In this document: one piece after another, positions 11,743-24,134 of the stretch
How positions within the stretch are numbered: position 1 is the first letter of the stretch
Layout of the letters: every line of letters starts with the position of its first letter
DNA from: Gadus chalcogrammus
Lineage: Eukaryota > Chordata > Actinopteri > Gadiformes > Gadidae
Direction: 5' to 3'
Length of the DNA stretch: 64,000 nt
NCBI RefSeq assembly: GCF_026213295.1
Contig: NC_079414.1
Coordinates: forward strand, 886,130-950,129
Position numbers and translations under genes: made by a program
The notes under the pieces: model-generated
The model's input: the letters and a program-made list of their open reading frames with translations, nothing else
Told to the model about the DNA's origin: nothing
The model's database searches: none

Positions 11743-12377
11743 ATGACGCTGACCATAAATTACATACACCTTTGCCCCCGACACACACACCAAATAACAA
11801 TCTTAGACACCATCACCACTTTCACATCCCGCCAGTCGCACAAACGGAACCAGGAACACCTTTATCTATGCCATGGCCAAATAATTGTACAACAATTTTC
11901 CAATGCAGCAACATCTTGGGGTCTGAATAATGAAGCACAAGCTAGGCCTTGTTATGCCGAAGAATTGAATAAAACTCATGAAGATTTCTCGGTCTCTGAA
12001 TGTGGTTTGTTCGTTTACCCTCAAAAGCCCTTTTGAAAAACTGAACTATCATCAGACTTGACCGGAATCATGCCTACTATTTCCAAGTCAAAGCTCAGAT
12101 ATTTATATGTGGCCTGGATTACTGTGACTTTGTGGTCTGGACCACAAAGGGTATATACATTGAAAGGATCCTGCCTGACGCTCAGTTTTGGGCATCGACA
12201 ATTCAGAGTGCTGAGGCATTTTTTAAGGTGGGAGTATTCCCAGAACTTGCTGCACATTGGTATTCCCGACCTACAGTTGCTCGGGAGGAGACAAACCTCT
12301 CCTCAGATGATGATGAATCTGGACAGTGGCGCTACTGCCAGACATACATTGAAGGGGTAGCCCTAGTGGGGAATTAG
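11743..12377 (+). pseudogene. YqaJ (lambda-exonuclease-like) nuclease half of the SWIM-YqaJ protein, internally deleted
   Basis: Two pieces in different frames. The first (to 12036) has 'ATSWGLNNEAQAR', 'YAEELNKTHEDF' and 'ECGLFVYPQKPF', the start of the YqaJ fold. The second (about 12099-12377) has 'GLDYCDFVVWT', 'IYIERILPDAQFW' and 'FFKVGVFPEL', its end. The stretch expected between them, containing the catalytic ATPDG and EVKCP motifs, is missing, so the nuclease is dead. YqaJ proteins are metal-dependent 5'-3' exonucleases; in ISL2EU-type transposons one accompanies the transposase. The C-terminus is acidic ('NLSSDDDESG'). Orientation and order match the SWIM exons at 6962-7787, and I take both as one former gene separated by the insertions at 7857-11627. 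Confidence 0.78.
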
Positions 12378-13096
12378 AATATCTAGATATGGACTAGTGT
12401 CTAGGTTCGCAAGGAGGGAAGAATTAAATAACAACACAATGATCAACTGGAGCCACAGGTTCTTATTCAATTTACTGTATTCTTGGTAGGAAAATTATAA
12501 CAAAATGGATTTCAGTGCAATCAATAACATTCACCAATGTTTCACAATTTGGACCATAACATTAGGTCAGGAACAATTATCTTTACCCACCATAGAAAAT
12601 GTGGTGTACCTGTAAAATGTCCATTAGAAAAAGTAAAATATTTAAACAAAATAAGTTCCTTCGATTCTTCGGTTCGGCCAGTTCAGCATGCGTTAGTCAA
12701 AAGGGGAAATGTCGAGTCAGAAGTCAAAAGTGGCGCTTCAGAGTGCTTTCACCTGAGATACTCAAACAATGCAGGTAAATGAAGGACATGCTCCTCCAGG
12801 GCACAGGTGGTCTCGGTCCACTCCTTTGGATAAGGAGGTATCTTCTTTCCTAGCTCGCCACCCCTTTGTCAAGGGGAATTCGATCCAGATCTCAAAGTGT
12901 TTCCAAGGACTCCGGTTTGGCATAGTTATATGGCGCTCGGCAGCGTTTTTATGCGTTTTGATGTAAACGACAACTTTTTTGAAAACGATGTGTGCACAAT
13001 GTTAATTTTAAAAACGGAGGGGGGGAAATATTTGTAAGTACCCTGCTACGTATAAACGTGGCCTTAGTTAACATGCAACATAAAAAAACTCTTACA
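12378..13096. other. non-coding remainder of the ISL2EU-like element
   Basis: This follows the YqaJ stop and contains only short frames. The part around 12925-13040 has a weak resemblance to 17840-17920 ('gcgtttttatgcg'), so a small repeat may be present. It may be an intron or 3' region of the broken gene. Confidence 0.4.
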
Positions 13097-13104
13097 GGCT
13101 TCAC

Positions 13105-13872
13105 CATCGGTGTCGGCAGACCCTTTTCACCGGGGCACGTGCCCCGTTGTGGATCTGCGGTGCCTGGGTATGCCTGGGGCACTGATTTTTTAATTAATTA
13201 ATTTATTTATACCTTTAATTTTTTTTTATTTAAGTCTGACTCATCTGGCAATCTACAGAATGCATGCTTGCATTTTTTTTTCTTAAAATAGGCCTATAGA
13301 CTACCACTTACGTTAGAATTTAAGTCCGACATACGGACAGAGTAATTAGAATCCACTTGCGGCCACTCGGAGCATGTTGCAGCCGGAGAGTTGCCTGTAA
13401 CACAGAGCCAGGAGTTCGTCATATCTTAGGCTATCTTTAAGAAACACGGTACTACTAGTCCTCCTAGTAAAGACACAAAACATTGATTGTACAAAATTTG
13501 ACACCCTGAAGAAATTTACTATTTGAATTACGTCAATAGAATGCATGGTGCCCCCCTCATTGGCCGGCCGCTGCAATGAAATGTAGGCTACGTGACGAAT
13601 GCACACACTGAGGAGAGAATCATTCTCCTTGATATCGACTTTTTGAACCTGTCCAGCACAGCGTCAGCGACCATTCACTTCGGCCGTCGTGAAGTGAAGT
13701 AAACAGTAAGCGTTACATTTTTATCCTCTGGAAGCATAGAATGTCTAACAAATGTGTATGTCTAACAAATGTGTATGGCAAAAAAAAATTTCCTCGCGCG
13801 CTGTGCGCGCTCGCATTGTTATTTAGTGACATATTGTGCCCCGGTATGGTATTGGGTGAGCTGACGCCCCTG
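13105..13872. mobile_element. hAT-type insertion with 8-bp target duplication
   Basis: Exact duplications ggcttcac flank the element (13097-13104 and 13873-13880). The right end, inverted, reads caggggcgtcagc, a typical hAT terminus; the left end catcggtgtcggc is a diverged match. No coding capacity is recognised. The region 13346-13606 has an open minus frame without a domain. Confidence 0.72.
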
Positions 13873-15019
13873 GGCTTCACCTCAACATATTAAATGCAAG
13901 GCTATAATAAGTGCATATAGAACAGTCTTTTTAAACATATGCTACATACCATAGGCACAAGTAGTGCATAACAGATCATACATGCTCGAGTTGTAAACAT
14001 CAAACACCACAAAAGTAAAGTACAAACAAATTGAGCAGCAAAGTAGAATGGCTTAGCTTCCTATTTTCTATCAGCTTATCAGTGAAATAATGTGCTGCTT
14101 TTACTGTAGCTCTGGGGCCGTATTCACGAAGCATTTTATCTTACCGCTGGGAGTGCTCCTAACTCGCGCTAAAACATTTTACGCAGGAGTTTTTTCTTAA
14201 AAGCTATTCACAAAGCCGCTGAGACCTACTCTTACTAAGGATGAATCACTAAGAGTGACGCGCCGTTAACATGGATTACGTCGATTCTCGTGCACGAGTT
14301 TAGAAGCGGTCAGTGCGGTGATTGGTTGTTCTGACGAGCCAACAAAATCACAGAAAAACAAGGAAATAGCCTAGGCTAGAAAGGAATTCCTATTAAGTAG
14401 TTATAGTGCAGTTAGCAGAATACACGCATGATGACAAGTTTGTGCAGACCACGATAATGATAAATTATATATATATGATAAAGGTTATTAACTACACAAA
14501 TGGTTGTTGACTGATTTGTGCCAAGGTGTTTACCTAAAATGTGTATTCACAAAGTGATCCCTAAATGCCAGTCCACTCGGTTCCACACGGCCAAATTCAT
14601 TGTCATGTTGATCGCCATCATCATCATCATCGTGGTCATCGTGCTCTTCATCGCCGTCATCATCATCATCATCGTCTGGCTGTGGAATGTTCCTCCGCTT
14701 TCAGAGATTGTGTAGAATAGCACATACAGTGATGACTGCTTGCCCTCTCTGGGGTGAGGCGTATTTTGCCGTGGAGGACATGAAACCGACGTTTCATCTG
14801 CCCAAATCCTCTCTCCACAACATTTTGTGTATGTTTGTGTGCTCTAACATATATGGAGGAACACAGTAAACAATAATAAATATGGATTCAACAAATAAAA
14901 GGCGTCAAAGAGCCAATACGATGTGTTTCACGCATAGGACTAAGCGTAATCTGCGTAATCACCTGAATGTTATACTTTAACTGTGCTCCCGGTTGTGGAT
15001 TGAGGTAGGGTGTCAAGAG

Positions 15020-16172
<1,153 letters not shown>

Positions 16173-17123
16173 GTCAAGAGCCACGTCTTGCAGGGATAGC
16201 CACTGTCACACAGCAAGTGACACACAACTGGTACATGGTGCCTCTCAAAAAGCTGCCTCAGACCGCTCTCCATTAAAATGCGCGAATCATGGGTAGCTCC
16301 AGGCCACTTTGTAACAACATCCAGTAGGCTATGTTAAAATGTGCATCAAAAACAACCTGCGTGTTCATGTAATGCATTTTCTTCCTATTGACGAACACGT
16401 CCTCATCTTCTGATGGCGCATTATTTTTACGTGCGTCCCGTCAATAGCACCGACCACACCGGGCATACCTGCAATTGCCATGAAGTTGGCTTTGATACTG
16501 TGTAATTGTAGAATGTCCAAAGGAAACCGGATAAACTGTTGGATGATATATGGACTAGAGAGCGCGTTGATAGTTTGGTTTATGGCACGGCTGACTGATG
16601 GTTGTGATATTCCTAAATCGTCGGAATTTCAAAATTGAATTTTCCCTGTTGCTAATTAACGTAGTGCTGCCAAACATTTTATTTCGGGACTAATCTGATT
16701 ATTTCTGTTGTTGTTATGTTATTTTATCCCGCACTAACTCCACAACAAGTTTAATACCCTCACGATTTAGCCTATATCTCTTCATTAACTCAGTCTTCCA
16801 TTGTCTCCAAAACATTTCGTCTCGCAGCCTCGCAGACGATTCTTTGTGAATAGGACTTACTGAGTTAGGAGTCCTCTTGAGGACTTTTAAGCTCTCCTAG
16901 ACTTAGGTGCTACTTTTAGGCCTAAAATACTTTGTGAATTGCTCGTAGTGAAAAAAGTTAGGAGTCCTAAATTTAAGATTGATGCGCCCATTATTTTTAG
17001 GAGTTACTCCTAAATTCGCCAGCTAAGACCTACCTTTAGCCCTAAGATCCTTTGTGAATACGGCCCCAGAACAGTTAACATAGTCAGGTTCACACACAGC
17101 ATCAGCGGTAAAATACAAGCATT

Positions 17124-17830
17124 CTTAAAGGAGCATTTCACCGGTGCAGACATGAATATGTATTGAAATTGGGTCCTATATGTAGTCGAATAATAAAATA
17201 AAATTCTAATTTGGTGCCGTCTTGACCGAGAAAAGGCAGAAAGTGACTTTTTGGCGCTTGTGGATTGAAGACAACAACTCCCACCATGCACAGCTTCGCT
17301 GGCGGCCACTCCCGCTGATCATCTCCGCCTATCGGAAACCTCCTTGTTCCATCTACTAATGGAACAAATCAGCGTGGAGCTTGAACCGACGTCACTAGAG
17401 TAGTGACGCTTTCACAGAAGCATACGGCCGACATCTTTCCTTATTCTGGGTGGAAATAGTAACATAGTTACGCCATTAAATGCGTTTATGTAAACATTTT
17501 TAGCGAGAAATGTGCATTTTAATTTCATAATGTTCGCTCGTTGAATTTGAAGGATGTTTGGTTTGATAGTTATGACGAAGAGGGAACGCTCCATTCACTT
17601 GCATGGACAGCGTCTCTGGTTGCTAAGCAACCTCAACGTCTTGGCGGACTATATTATTGTTATTTATATCCGAGATTATTTAATCTAAGCCGATCTAAAC
17701 TCTATCATGCACCCAAACATGGCGGCGTTTGGGTTTCCTACCTCGGACTCCTAAATCCAGCGCAGCCACAGGCGCCTTGGCGCGTTGAACCAATTTTTGT
17801 GACACACAATGATCAAGCGACAAGTTAGGC
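17124..17830. repeat. TTAA-started interspersed repeat, right end missing
   Basis: TTAA then aggagcatttcaccggtg at 17124 looks like a piggyBac-type left end; no matching right end is found before the pogo remnant. Around 17583-17630 it contains 'ggaacgctccattcacttg' and 'ttgctaagcaac', both found in inverted arrangement near 59730-59810. Its class is uncertain. Confidence 0.45.
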
Positions 17831-17861
17831 ACGTTACACGCGTTTGGTGTGGCCGTAGCCC

Positions 17862-18206
17862 GTGTCCACCAAAAGCGTTTTTTTATGCGGTTTCACCCAA
17901 AAAATCGGCTTTGTGTGGACGGGGCCAAGAAGGCGAATACACGTCACCAAGACGGGGAGACAGCGCCAGGCGACTTACGCCACTATCTGCCAATGGATCG
18001 TGGATGCCTGGGCTGATATAACAGTCTCCACTGTGGTCCAAGCTTTCACGAAGGCAGGAATAATCACTGAACTGCCAGGCAACAACAGCGACAATGACTC
18101 GGATAATGACGAGAGGAATCCGGGCATGTTGGATGCCGTAGGCCTACTCGCCCAACTGTTCAATTCGCACACACAAGAATTCGAGGAATTCGTAGACGGT
18201 GAATGA
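17862..18206 (+). pseudogene. pogo-like DDE transposase, C-terminal fragment
   Basis: From about residue 30 the frame reads 'TYATICQWIVDAW' and 'STVVQAFTKAGII', followed by an acidic 'NNSDNDSDNDE' and a short tail. This matches the end of pogo/jerky-type (DDE_1) transposases, where a Trp-rich helix and 'F..aGI' precede an acidic tail. The first ~30 residues are not from the family, and the DNA-binding and catalytic parts are missing, so this is a dead 3' remnant. Confidence 0.65.
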
Positions 18207-18540
18207 ACTGAAAAGGTGAGCTTATTGTTAAGAGATATTGATCAGATATTGTTAATATGCACATTAACGTTTGAACATCGTTACCATGGAAGTGACCGGA
18301 GTTGTCAGAACGCTTAATAAAGTTTGACTTTATCTGACTGTTTTGTTGACATTCTCTATAGCACAGCTCGGTCTTGTCGATGCATAACGCAACCCCAGTC
18401 AAACGTTTGACTGCAGTATCTTCTATTCTATGCGCCTAATAATCCGGTGCGCCCTATATATGAAAACAGTTCTAAAATAGGCCATTCATTAAAGGTGCGC
18501 CTTATAATCCGGTGTGCCTTATAGTACGGAAAATACGGTA
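17940..18540 (+). mobile_element. pogo/Tigger-type transposon, 3' end only
   Basis: The C-terminal transposase fragment (to 18206) is followed by the terminal sequence 'ccttatagtacggaaaatac' ending in ggta at 18540, the typical Tc1/pogo end of this family in vertebrates. The 5' part is absent. Confidence 0.65.
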
Positions 18541-19301
18541 GTCCTCGTTTGTATTTCTTTCGAAATGGTGAACTTTTGCATGGAGCCATCTTCTATGTCA
18601 GATCCAGTACCCTCCGCCAATGTACTTCAGTTTTATCAACAGCCTCTGTTATCTTAGCTTCAGACGCTGTGGATGTTAGTTTCTGCTGGTGAAGTCCCAC
18701 CCACTGGCACTGCTCTAATAGGTCTGTAGCGTCAGTGGGTCCCACCCCCTAGAGGGGGGTGGGACTAGTGGTTGTAGTCTTACGAGAATCATCTCCTCTT
18801 ACACTTCCTGTTTTCTTGTACGCAAAAATCGTCATATTGCGTCATTAATTCATTATTAGTTCTAAAACTGGGCCGTTCACACTGGCTGCAACGCGCTGCA
18901 ACGGGCTGCAACGGGCTGCAACGGTAGGTGGTTTCCCTAGCAACTGTGAACGCTCTGGCACAACTGAGAGCCGCAACAGCATCAGAATCATTTGCGTAGG
19001 TTAGATTTGCGATTAGTTAGGTTTGCGATTAGTTTTATTTTGCTTGAGAGTAGGCTAGAGTTACTGTGTTTTGTCATTCTCCACTACATCTGCATTGGAG
19101 TAAATAGCTGGGGCTTACAGTTAGTTAGATTACCTGTTGTTGGATACATTGCATTTTCCGCTAGTTGAATTTTAGTTTGATCTGTCTTTGTTTACTATCA
19201 GCTCAATTACTACTTGGAGATGGATGACTTAATTATTAACAGGCTTAATTATGTTAGTGAGAGTGAAATGGTTGCAGTTTTAAAATAATAAAAAATAATA
19301 A

Positions 19302-19846
19302 GGTCAGATTCCAGTCCGTTGTACCGTAGACCCACAGAGAAATTCTCTGCCGTAGTAAAAAAATCATAAATTCTTCCTGAAAACAAGAAAGGCAGCCAGA
19401 TAAACTTGTGTCCCTACTATCCATGTAGAGTTAAGACCATGAATTGGTCGCGTTTCCAAAAATAAGACGCCTTTACATCCAGTTAAAAGGCGTCAATGTG
19501 ACTTGCGGCACATTGATTTCCGAAGTCGCTGCTTTGCTTACAGAGACGATCCAGTAAAAGGGGACAACACCACATAAGGCGACCGAATTTATAGAATGAG
19601 CGCAAAACAGTTTTTTGGGCTATTTTCAAGCAGTGGAGGGAAACACAACATTAGGTTTTGAATAACTAGGGCGTCTTATTTTTTGGAAACGCGACCAATT
19701 TATGGTCTTAACTCTACATGGATAGTATAGGGTCACAAGTTGATCCGGCTGCCTTTCGTGTTTTCAGGAAGAATTTATCATTTTTGGCGGAGAATTTCTC
19801 TGTGGGTCTACGGAACAACGGAATGAAATCCGACCTCATTAATATC
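19302..19846. repeat. foldback element with about 175-bp inverted arms
   Basis: The left arm (about 19302-19476) and right arm (about 19668-19846) are near-perfect inverses: 'ccacagagaaattctctg' against 'agaatttctctgtggg', and 'ttggtcgcgtttccaaaaa' against 'ttttttggaaacgcgaccaa'. The spacer is about 190 bp. It is non-coding. Confidence 0.82.
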
Positions 19847-20156
19847 TCCCCCCACAATGGTATGAGTTCCAATCCCGCAATGCATCATACTTTAAGCATT
19901 CGTTTTTCATTTATTTCGTCTTAAAACGGTTCTACGTGACAAGTTTCTTCCAATTACACTCCAAATACGAATGAGATGGGAATGTTTTTGACATTTGATT
20001 GAAAAAAAAATCAAAGAGGCATTCGCAAGGACAGCTACGTGTCTGGTCCCGATTTCCAACAGCTGGCGTAGCCACGACAATAAGCGACGCATTCGGCTAA
20101 TGGTCACCAGTTAACACGGTCACGAGTTGAATTAAACTTAACTAAACTAAACTGAA

Positions 20157-20381
20157 CTAAAACAACACACCAAGTGCCACCGCAATGTTGCAACACGCTT
20201 TCTTCTTGCTGTCCCTGTTGCTATACCCCTTACTGCCAACGTCGTAAAGGACAGGTTGCTCCTCCAGCAAGCAAATTAAATTCTCCTCCCTCTCCTCGGG
20301 CCAGAAGTCTGCCACCTTCGGATATTTGTATGCTGGAGTGGACAGTACGGTACCGGGACGGGGTAAGGCTGTGACGTACAA
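20157..20381 (-). pseudogene. MADF-domain fragment (Harbinger accessory-type DNA-binding protein)
   Basis: The 74-codon frame contains 'EEREENLICLLEEQPVLYD' and 'YSNRDSKKKACCNIAV', matching the first half of the MADF (Adf-1/Myb-like) fold: an acidic helix, 'PvLyD', then a 'NRD.kk.aw..Ia' helix with Trp replaced by Cys. MADF proteins bind DNA and in Harbinger transposons help bring the transposase to the nucleus and DNA. Only the first part of the domain is present and no start is assured. Confidence 0.6.
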
Positions 20382-20578
20382 GTTGTTCTGTGCTGTGATT
20401 GGCTGAAGAGAAATAGTTAAATCACTGCGTTCTAAAACTGGACCTTGCGATTTTACATGTTCAATCTCTGGCGACTCCTTGCAACTCCTTGCAACGACCC
20501 GTTCACACCGCCCCTGCGACGTTCTAAAACCGTCTCATTGCAAGCCGTTGCAAGGTGAATCTTTGGTCTGAACTGGGC

Positions 20579-21045
20579 TTTAGCTTCTAGCTTCGTGAAC
20601 TCACCAAGAATCGGCTGAAAACAATAAAACTCCCGGCGCTCTGTCATCAATTCCCTCTCCCTCATTTCGGGTTTGTTTCCCTTCAACTCCACTCAGTTTT
20701 TATATAGTTTAATAACTGACTCTCTATAGTGTACTCGTTTCTCAGCTTGTTTTCACTCGTCTGCTTGTGTTAGCGTTCTAGCTGCGCATGGACGACAGCA
20801 CGTGAAGGGGCGGGGCTTACTTCCCTCTAACCATTGGGAGGTCTGTATTCCTGGATACAGCTAATAAGACTCCAGTATGAGCAAAATCACTGATTGACAG
20901 CTTAATAACCCAACAGGTCAACAATATAAGGCTTAAGGGAATATAACAGACAAAGAACAGAGGGGAAACTTTATGAGAAATAAGGGGATAATATGGGAAA
21001 TAAAAGAATATATCAGGGCCCAATTTCCTACTGGGTTACAAAGGC
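20579..21045. other. non-coding remainder before the PHD fragment
   Basis: A GC-richer patch at 20640-20830 could be an old promoter on the minus strand. No domain or bounded repeat is recognised. Confidence 0.35.
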
Positions 21046-21168
21046 ATGGAACTCGTCAAGTGTGGTTTTGACGCATGTAGAGTGAAATGGTTTCACTTGA
21101 AGTGTGTCAAACTTGCTAAAGCACCAGAGGGAGAATGGCTTTGCCCTGACTGCTATACCAATAAGTAG
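21046..21168 (+). pseudogene. PHD zinc-finger C-terminus
   Basis: A 40-codon frame (stop TAG 21166-21168) reads 'VKCGFDACRVKWFHLKC' then 'PEGEWLCPDC'. This is the second half of a PHD finger: C-x4-C, W-F-H-x2-C and W-x-C-x2-C. The first zinc-binding cysteine pair is not present upstream. It is on the same strand as the SWIM and YqaJ pieces and ends 246 bp before the end of the opposing transposase. I infer it was the C-terminus of the SWIM-YqaJ protein. PHD fingers commonly read histone tails. An unrelated gene fragment is the alternative. Confidence 0.62.
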
Positions 21169-21414
21169 TTTTTTTAATAAATGATTTTTCAAAGAAAATT
21201 GAGACATTGTTGTTGCATCTGGTAAAATCTTCACATCATTTGATATCAATACAAAGGGTTAGCAGAGCATGACTTTTTGTCACCTACTAACCACAGATTC
21301 CATCATTTCATTTTTTTGAAAATCACATTAAATGTTTATTATTTCCAAATTGAGTTATTTCCCCGAAAAGAGTTGAATCAACAATCATATTTAAAAAGTG
21401 TGTTCAGTGTGATT

Positions 21415-22039
21415 TTAATTAAATGGAACAATGGAATCTGAGAGATTTGTAAGTGCACAGCACACTCTTAAAATGTCATCTATCGGTGCTAGTCTGTCAC
21501 CTGTCTTCGCTGTTACTGTGTCTATTGAGAGAATGCTTTGAAGTATAATGTATTTCCGTCAAACCAGTCCAATTACTCTTTCCACATCAATACGAACATC
21601 AGCAATTTTCAGAGTGTGCTCAATTTCCAAGGCAGACAGTTGTTTTTTTCCTCTTGTGAATGCTGAAATGTGGAGCCGTTCTTGGTTATATCCAACACTG
21701 TCGGCAATGTCAAAACCGCGGTAAGCTAATACTATATCACCTGGTATTGGCTTGTGTAAAATGTCACCATTTTCAGTAAGGTACTTGTCAAAGAACCTCT
21801 CACAAATTGATTGAGCCCCAAAACGTACCAGTTTTTAAGTGATTACCACAAATATTGATTTATTTGTGCCAGGTCGCCCCGATAGATGTTCGAAATCAAG
21901 TGTGGCGGCGCTCCTAGGTCAACTCACGCGTCCGCTCACCTTGAGTTGTGATAACTTTTGGAATCCTAAAAAAACTGCAATTCCCATTCTCCCGTATGAA
22001 ATTATTCGCAAATCCGTGAACAGCACAACTGGTAGGCAT
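21415..22039 (-). pseudogene. ISL2EU-type transposase: THAP domain joined to the end of the DDE domain (broken)
   Basis: Reading from ATG 22039 on the minus strand, the THAP start shows 'MPTSCAVHGFANNF' with the second zinc Cys replaced by Phe, then 'CSFFRIPKVITTQGERT', a hallmark of the THAP type in these transposases. In-frame stops follow. The C-x2-H part reads 'ICGNH' near 21840. The middle of the gene is deleted. From about 21807 the DDE part continues as 'FDKYLTENGDILHK', 'PGDIVLAYRGFDI', 'LHISAFTRGKKQLSALE' and 'VRIDVERVIG', ending 'NLSDSIVPFN' and TAA at 21415. The expected 'ADRGF' Asp is Tyr here, and a TGA interrupts after 'VIGLV'. The enzyme would cut and paste the element; this copy is dead. 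Confidence 0.82.
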
Positions 22040-22085
22040 TATTAGCCAAACAAAAGAATATAATAGCGAAACAATAGATGGATAC

Positions 22086-22964
22086 TAGGGATGGGCACGA
22101 GTAGTAAATTCCAAACTCGAGTGATCGAAGGTATTCCTCGAGGATCAATCGAGTACTCGTTAAATCAAATCTATTTTTAGAATGCAACGCATCTGCAGCA
22201 GGAATAGGCCTGATGATGAACGGCAATATTACCAACCAAACATGTAATGCTTATTCTCCATCAAAACAGTCAGAGTTATCAGAGTATTCATTATTTATTT
22301 TTGCAAACGTTCAAAACACATTTTCCTTACAAAAATAAATATGCGTCTCACAATTTAAATCACGTCGAACCAAGGCCTGTAACAGTTTAAAAAAACCGAA
22401 ACAAGTAGCCTAACCATTGCAAATAAATGCTTAAAGCTGCAAATAAAACGGCAGCAAATGGACTATGGAAATACTCAGCGTTGTGATCTTCTCTACACGC
22501 CCGGGATTACAGCTGCGTCTTGCGGCGGTGAAAATAGCCGACACACTTTCACCGTTGCTGCGGGTCTGCTTTCCCGAACTCACCGTTGTGTTTCAGGAGC
22601 ATATGTTGCCGCATAGTACTTTCTGGTAGCTCGATTTCGCTTGGCATATTTTACATTTCACCTTCTGATCCCCTATTTCTTTAAAGTATTTCAATTCTTC
22701 GCTGCGGTTTGCTTTAACCGCCATCTCTTAACTTTTTGAATTCTGGCGTGCCTGCACACGGCACGGAACGCGCCATGTAAATGGATGCATTTAATTTTCT
22801 TTGTGCCCACGTCATGCGTTAGTGGCGCCGACAGAAAATTGATACATTTGCTTCAGAAAACTTTGTTTGTGTGTGGATATGCAAACTCGAGTTTGCCTGT
22901 CCACCAACCAAGTTCATTTGTAACGAGGAGTACTCAAGTAATCGATTCCTCACGCCCATCCCTA
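22086..22964 (-). mobile_element. hAT transposon with 8-bp target duplication, inserted in the transposase leader
   Basis: The ends tagggatgggc and gcccatcccta are exact inverses, flanked by atggatac on both sides (22078-22085 and 22965-22972). It carries a minus-strand BED-finger exon. The 879-bp element separates the THAP start (22039) from its presumed promoter at 23045-23137. Confidence 0.92.
22584..22724 (-). pseudogene. BED zinc-finger first exon of a hAT transposase
   Basis: From ATG 22724 the frame begins 'MAVKANRSEELKYF' and gives 'VKCKICQAKSSYQK' (C-x2-C). After a one-base frame slip it continues 'TMRQHMLLKHNG' (H-x4-H), completing a BED finger, and a gtgagt donor follows at 22583. 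BED fingers bind the transposon ends. Later exons are missing, so this is a non-autonomous remnant. Confidence 0.75.
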
Positions 22965-23044
22965 ATGGATACGCGCTTTGCAATTGAATGACCTCCACTC
23001 TAATGTGACTGAAACACATGTAGCGGGGCGCAATGTCGTGATTG

Positions 23045-23137
23045 CTTTCCTACCAAGATGGCCGACTTCCGGTTTGGTTATGAATTTGAATTAGCTGTGA
23101 CGTCAGTTGCAAACAAAGAATATGCATACTAGCTGGA
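23045..23137 (-). repeat. right inverted end and promoter region of the ISL2EU-like element
   Basis: Imperfect reverse complement of 6850-6958: shared 'ggccatcttggtaggaaa', 'tttgcaac', a tgacgtca site and 'tattcttygtttgcaac' spacing. It lies upstream of the minus-strand THAP-DDE transposase, separated only by the hAT at 22086-22964. Confidence 0.6.
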
Positions 23138-23699
23138 GCACCAACCAGAATCAGATCACAATCGCTTAGGACCGTGGGTAACCTTTGGCCAGGTCATCAC
23201 AAGCAAAAAAAACAGCAGCAAAGTTTAAGTAAACCAATTTCTTACCTTATGTGGCCCTCCACATGCAGGCTAGATGATGTATCCATATCGTTTTCCAGTG
23301 TCACAAACATGCTTTTTACAGGAAGCAAAAGGACCGGCTATTTTCTGAATATAAATGTCAATTTTGGCTGTCTGTCTTGAAACTTCTCCATTATAACGCT
23401 GTGCACAGACAGCACACGTTCACCCTCCTCCCCCTCCCCCCTCCCCCTTGCGATGACATTAAATATAATTTAACAAATTATACAAACAACAAAAAGGATT
23501 AAGTCGCAAGGCTATTTAACTGGATCCATAATGTCTAAGAGAGAAGCTGGAACCGATATAAAATCCTTTTTCAGCAGGCAAAAGTGCGCTGTAAGTGCAG
23601 AGAAACCTACAATCCACCTTGTTTTACGATGTTTGATATTAACTCAGTTAACTGCTAGTTCTCATTAATCGCTAACGTTAACGGTGGGAGCGTGTCTAT

Positions 23700-23880
23700 G
23701 TTCCCCGGGTCTTATGTTCCCCGGGTCCTATGTTCCCCTCTTTGTATGAGACTGGGGAACATTTTTAAAAAAAGGGTCCTATGTTCCCCGCTTTTCCCAA
23801 AAAGGGTCCTATGTTCCCCGATATGTATGCGACCGGGTAACATAAGACCTTTTTTAAAAAAAGGGTTCTATGTTCCCCGG
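23700..23880 (+). repeat. left array of 'gggtcctatgttccccg' motifs
   Basis: Five or more copies of the motif or close variants, some inverted ('cggggaacat'), separated by A-rich spacers. Such subterminal arrays usually serve as transposase-binding sites. The matching array in inverted sense is at 30241-30345. Confidence 0.75.
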
Positions 23881-23914
23881 TCTGTTACTTTTTCCACCAT
23901 TACTGCCAAATTCC

Positions 23915-23990
23915 GGTGTAAGTACCATATCGGCTCGGCTTCCAGATCGGCTCGGGGTCCGTCGTCTGCTGATTACGTCACACAATATCA
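23915..23990 (+). repeat. inverted-repeat arm, partner at 28053-28137
   Basis: Contains 'ccagatcggctcggggtcc' and 'ctgattacgtcacacaata'. Its reverse complement lies at 28053-28137 with few mismatches. The pair brackets the H2C2/F-box-like gene and contains a tacgtca CRE-like site, so the left copy may also act as its promoter. Confidence 0.78.
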
Positions 23991-24134
23991 TTGGCTGTAC
24001 GCTTGAATGGGCGTACATTGTGATTGGCTGTACATCGGACAGTTGTGATTGGCTGTTTTGTGCTGTAGCTCTGGCTGTAGTCATAGCAACCACATAACTA
24101 GATACTGTACATCGGAGAGTTTTGTTTCCCGGAG

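Larger units (their letters stand above)
18870..20578. mobile_element. probable Harbinger-like relic with 'ctgcaacggg' subterminal repeats and a MADF gene
   Basis: The left end gggccgttcacac and the inverted right end gcccagttcagac are related. The left subterminal region has four 'gctgcaacg' repeats and the right has 'ccttgcaac' repeats in the opposite sense. A minus-strand MADF coding fragment lies inside; Harbinger elements are known to carry such a Myb/MADF-type second protein. A foldback element (19302-19846) is nested within. No clear target duplication. Confidence 0.5.

Noticed and set aside
11743..12377. Phage or bacterial insertion, because YqaJ is a phage-type nuclease
   Set aside because: The partner SWIM exons have GT-AG introns, and THAP/DDE coding lies in the same unit; a eukaryotic transposon explains all of it.
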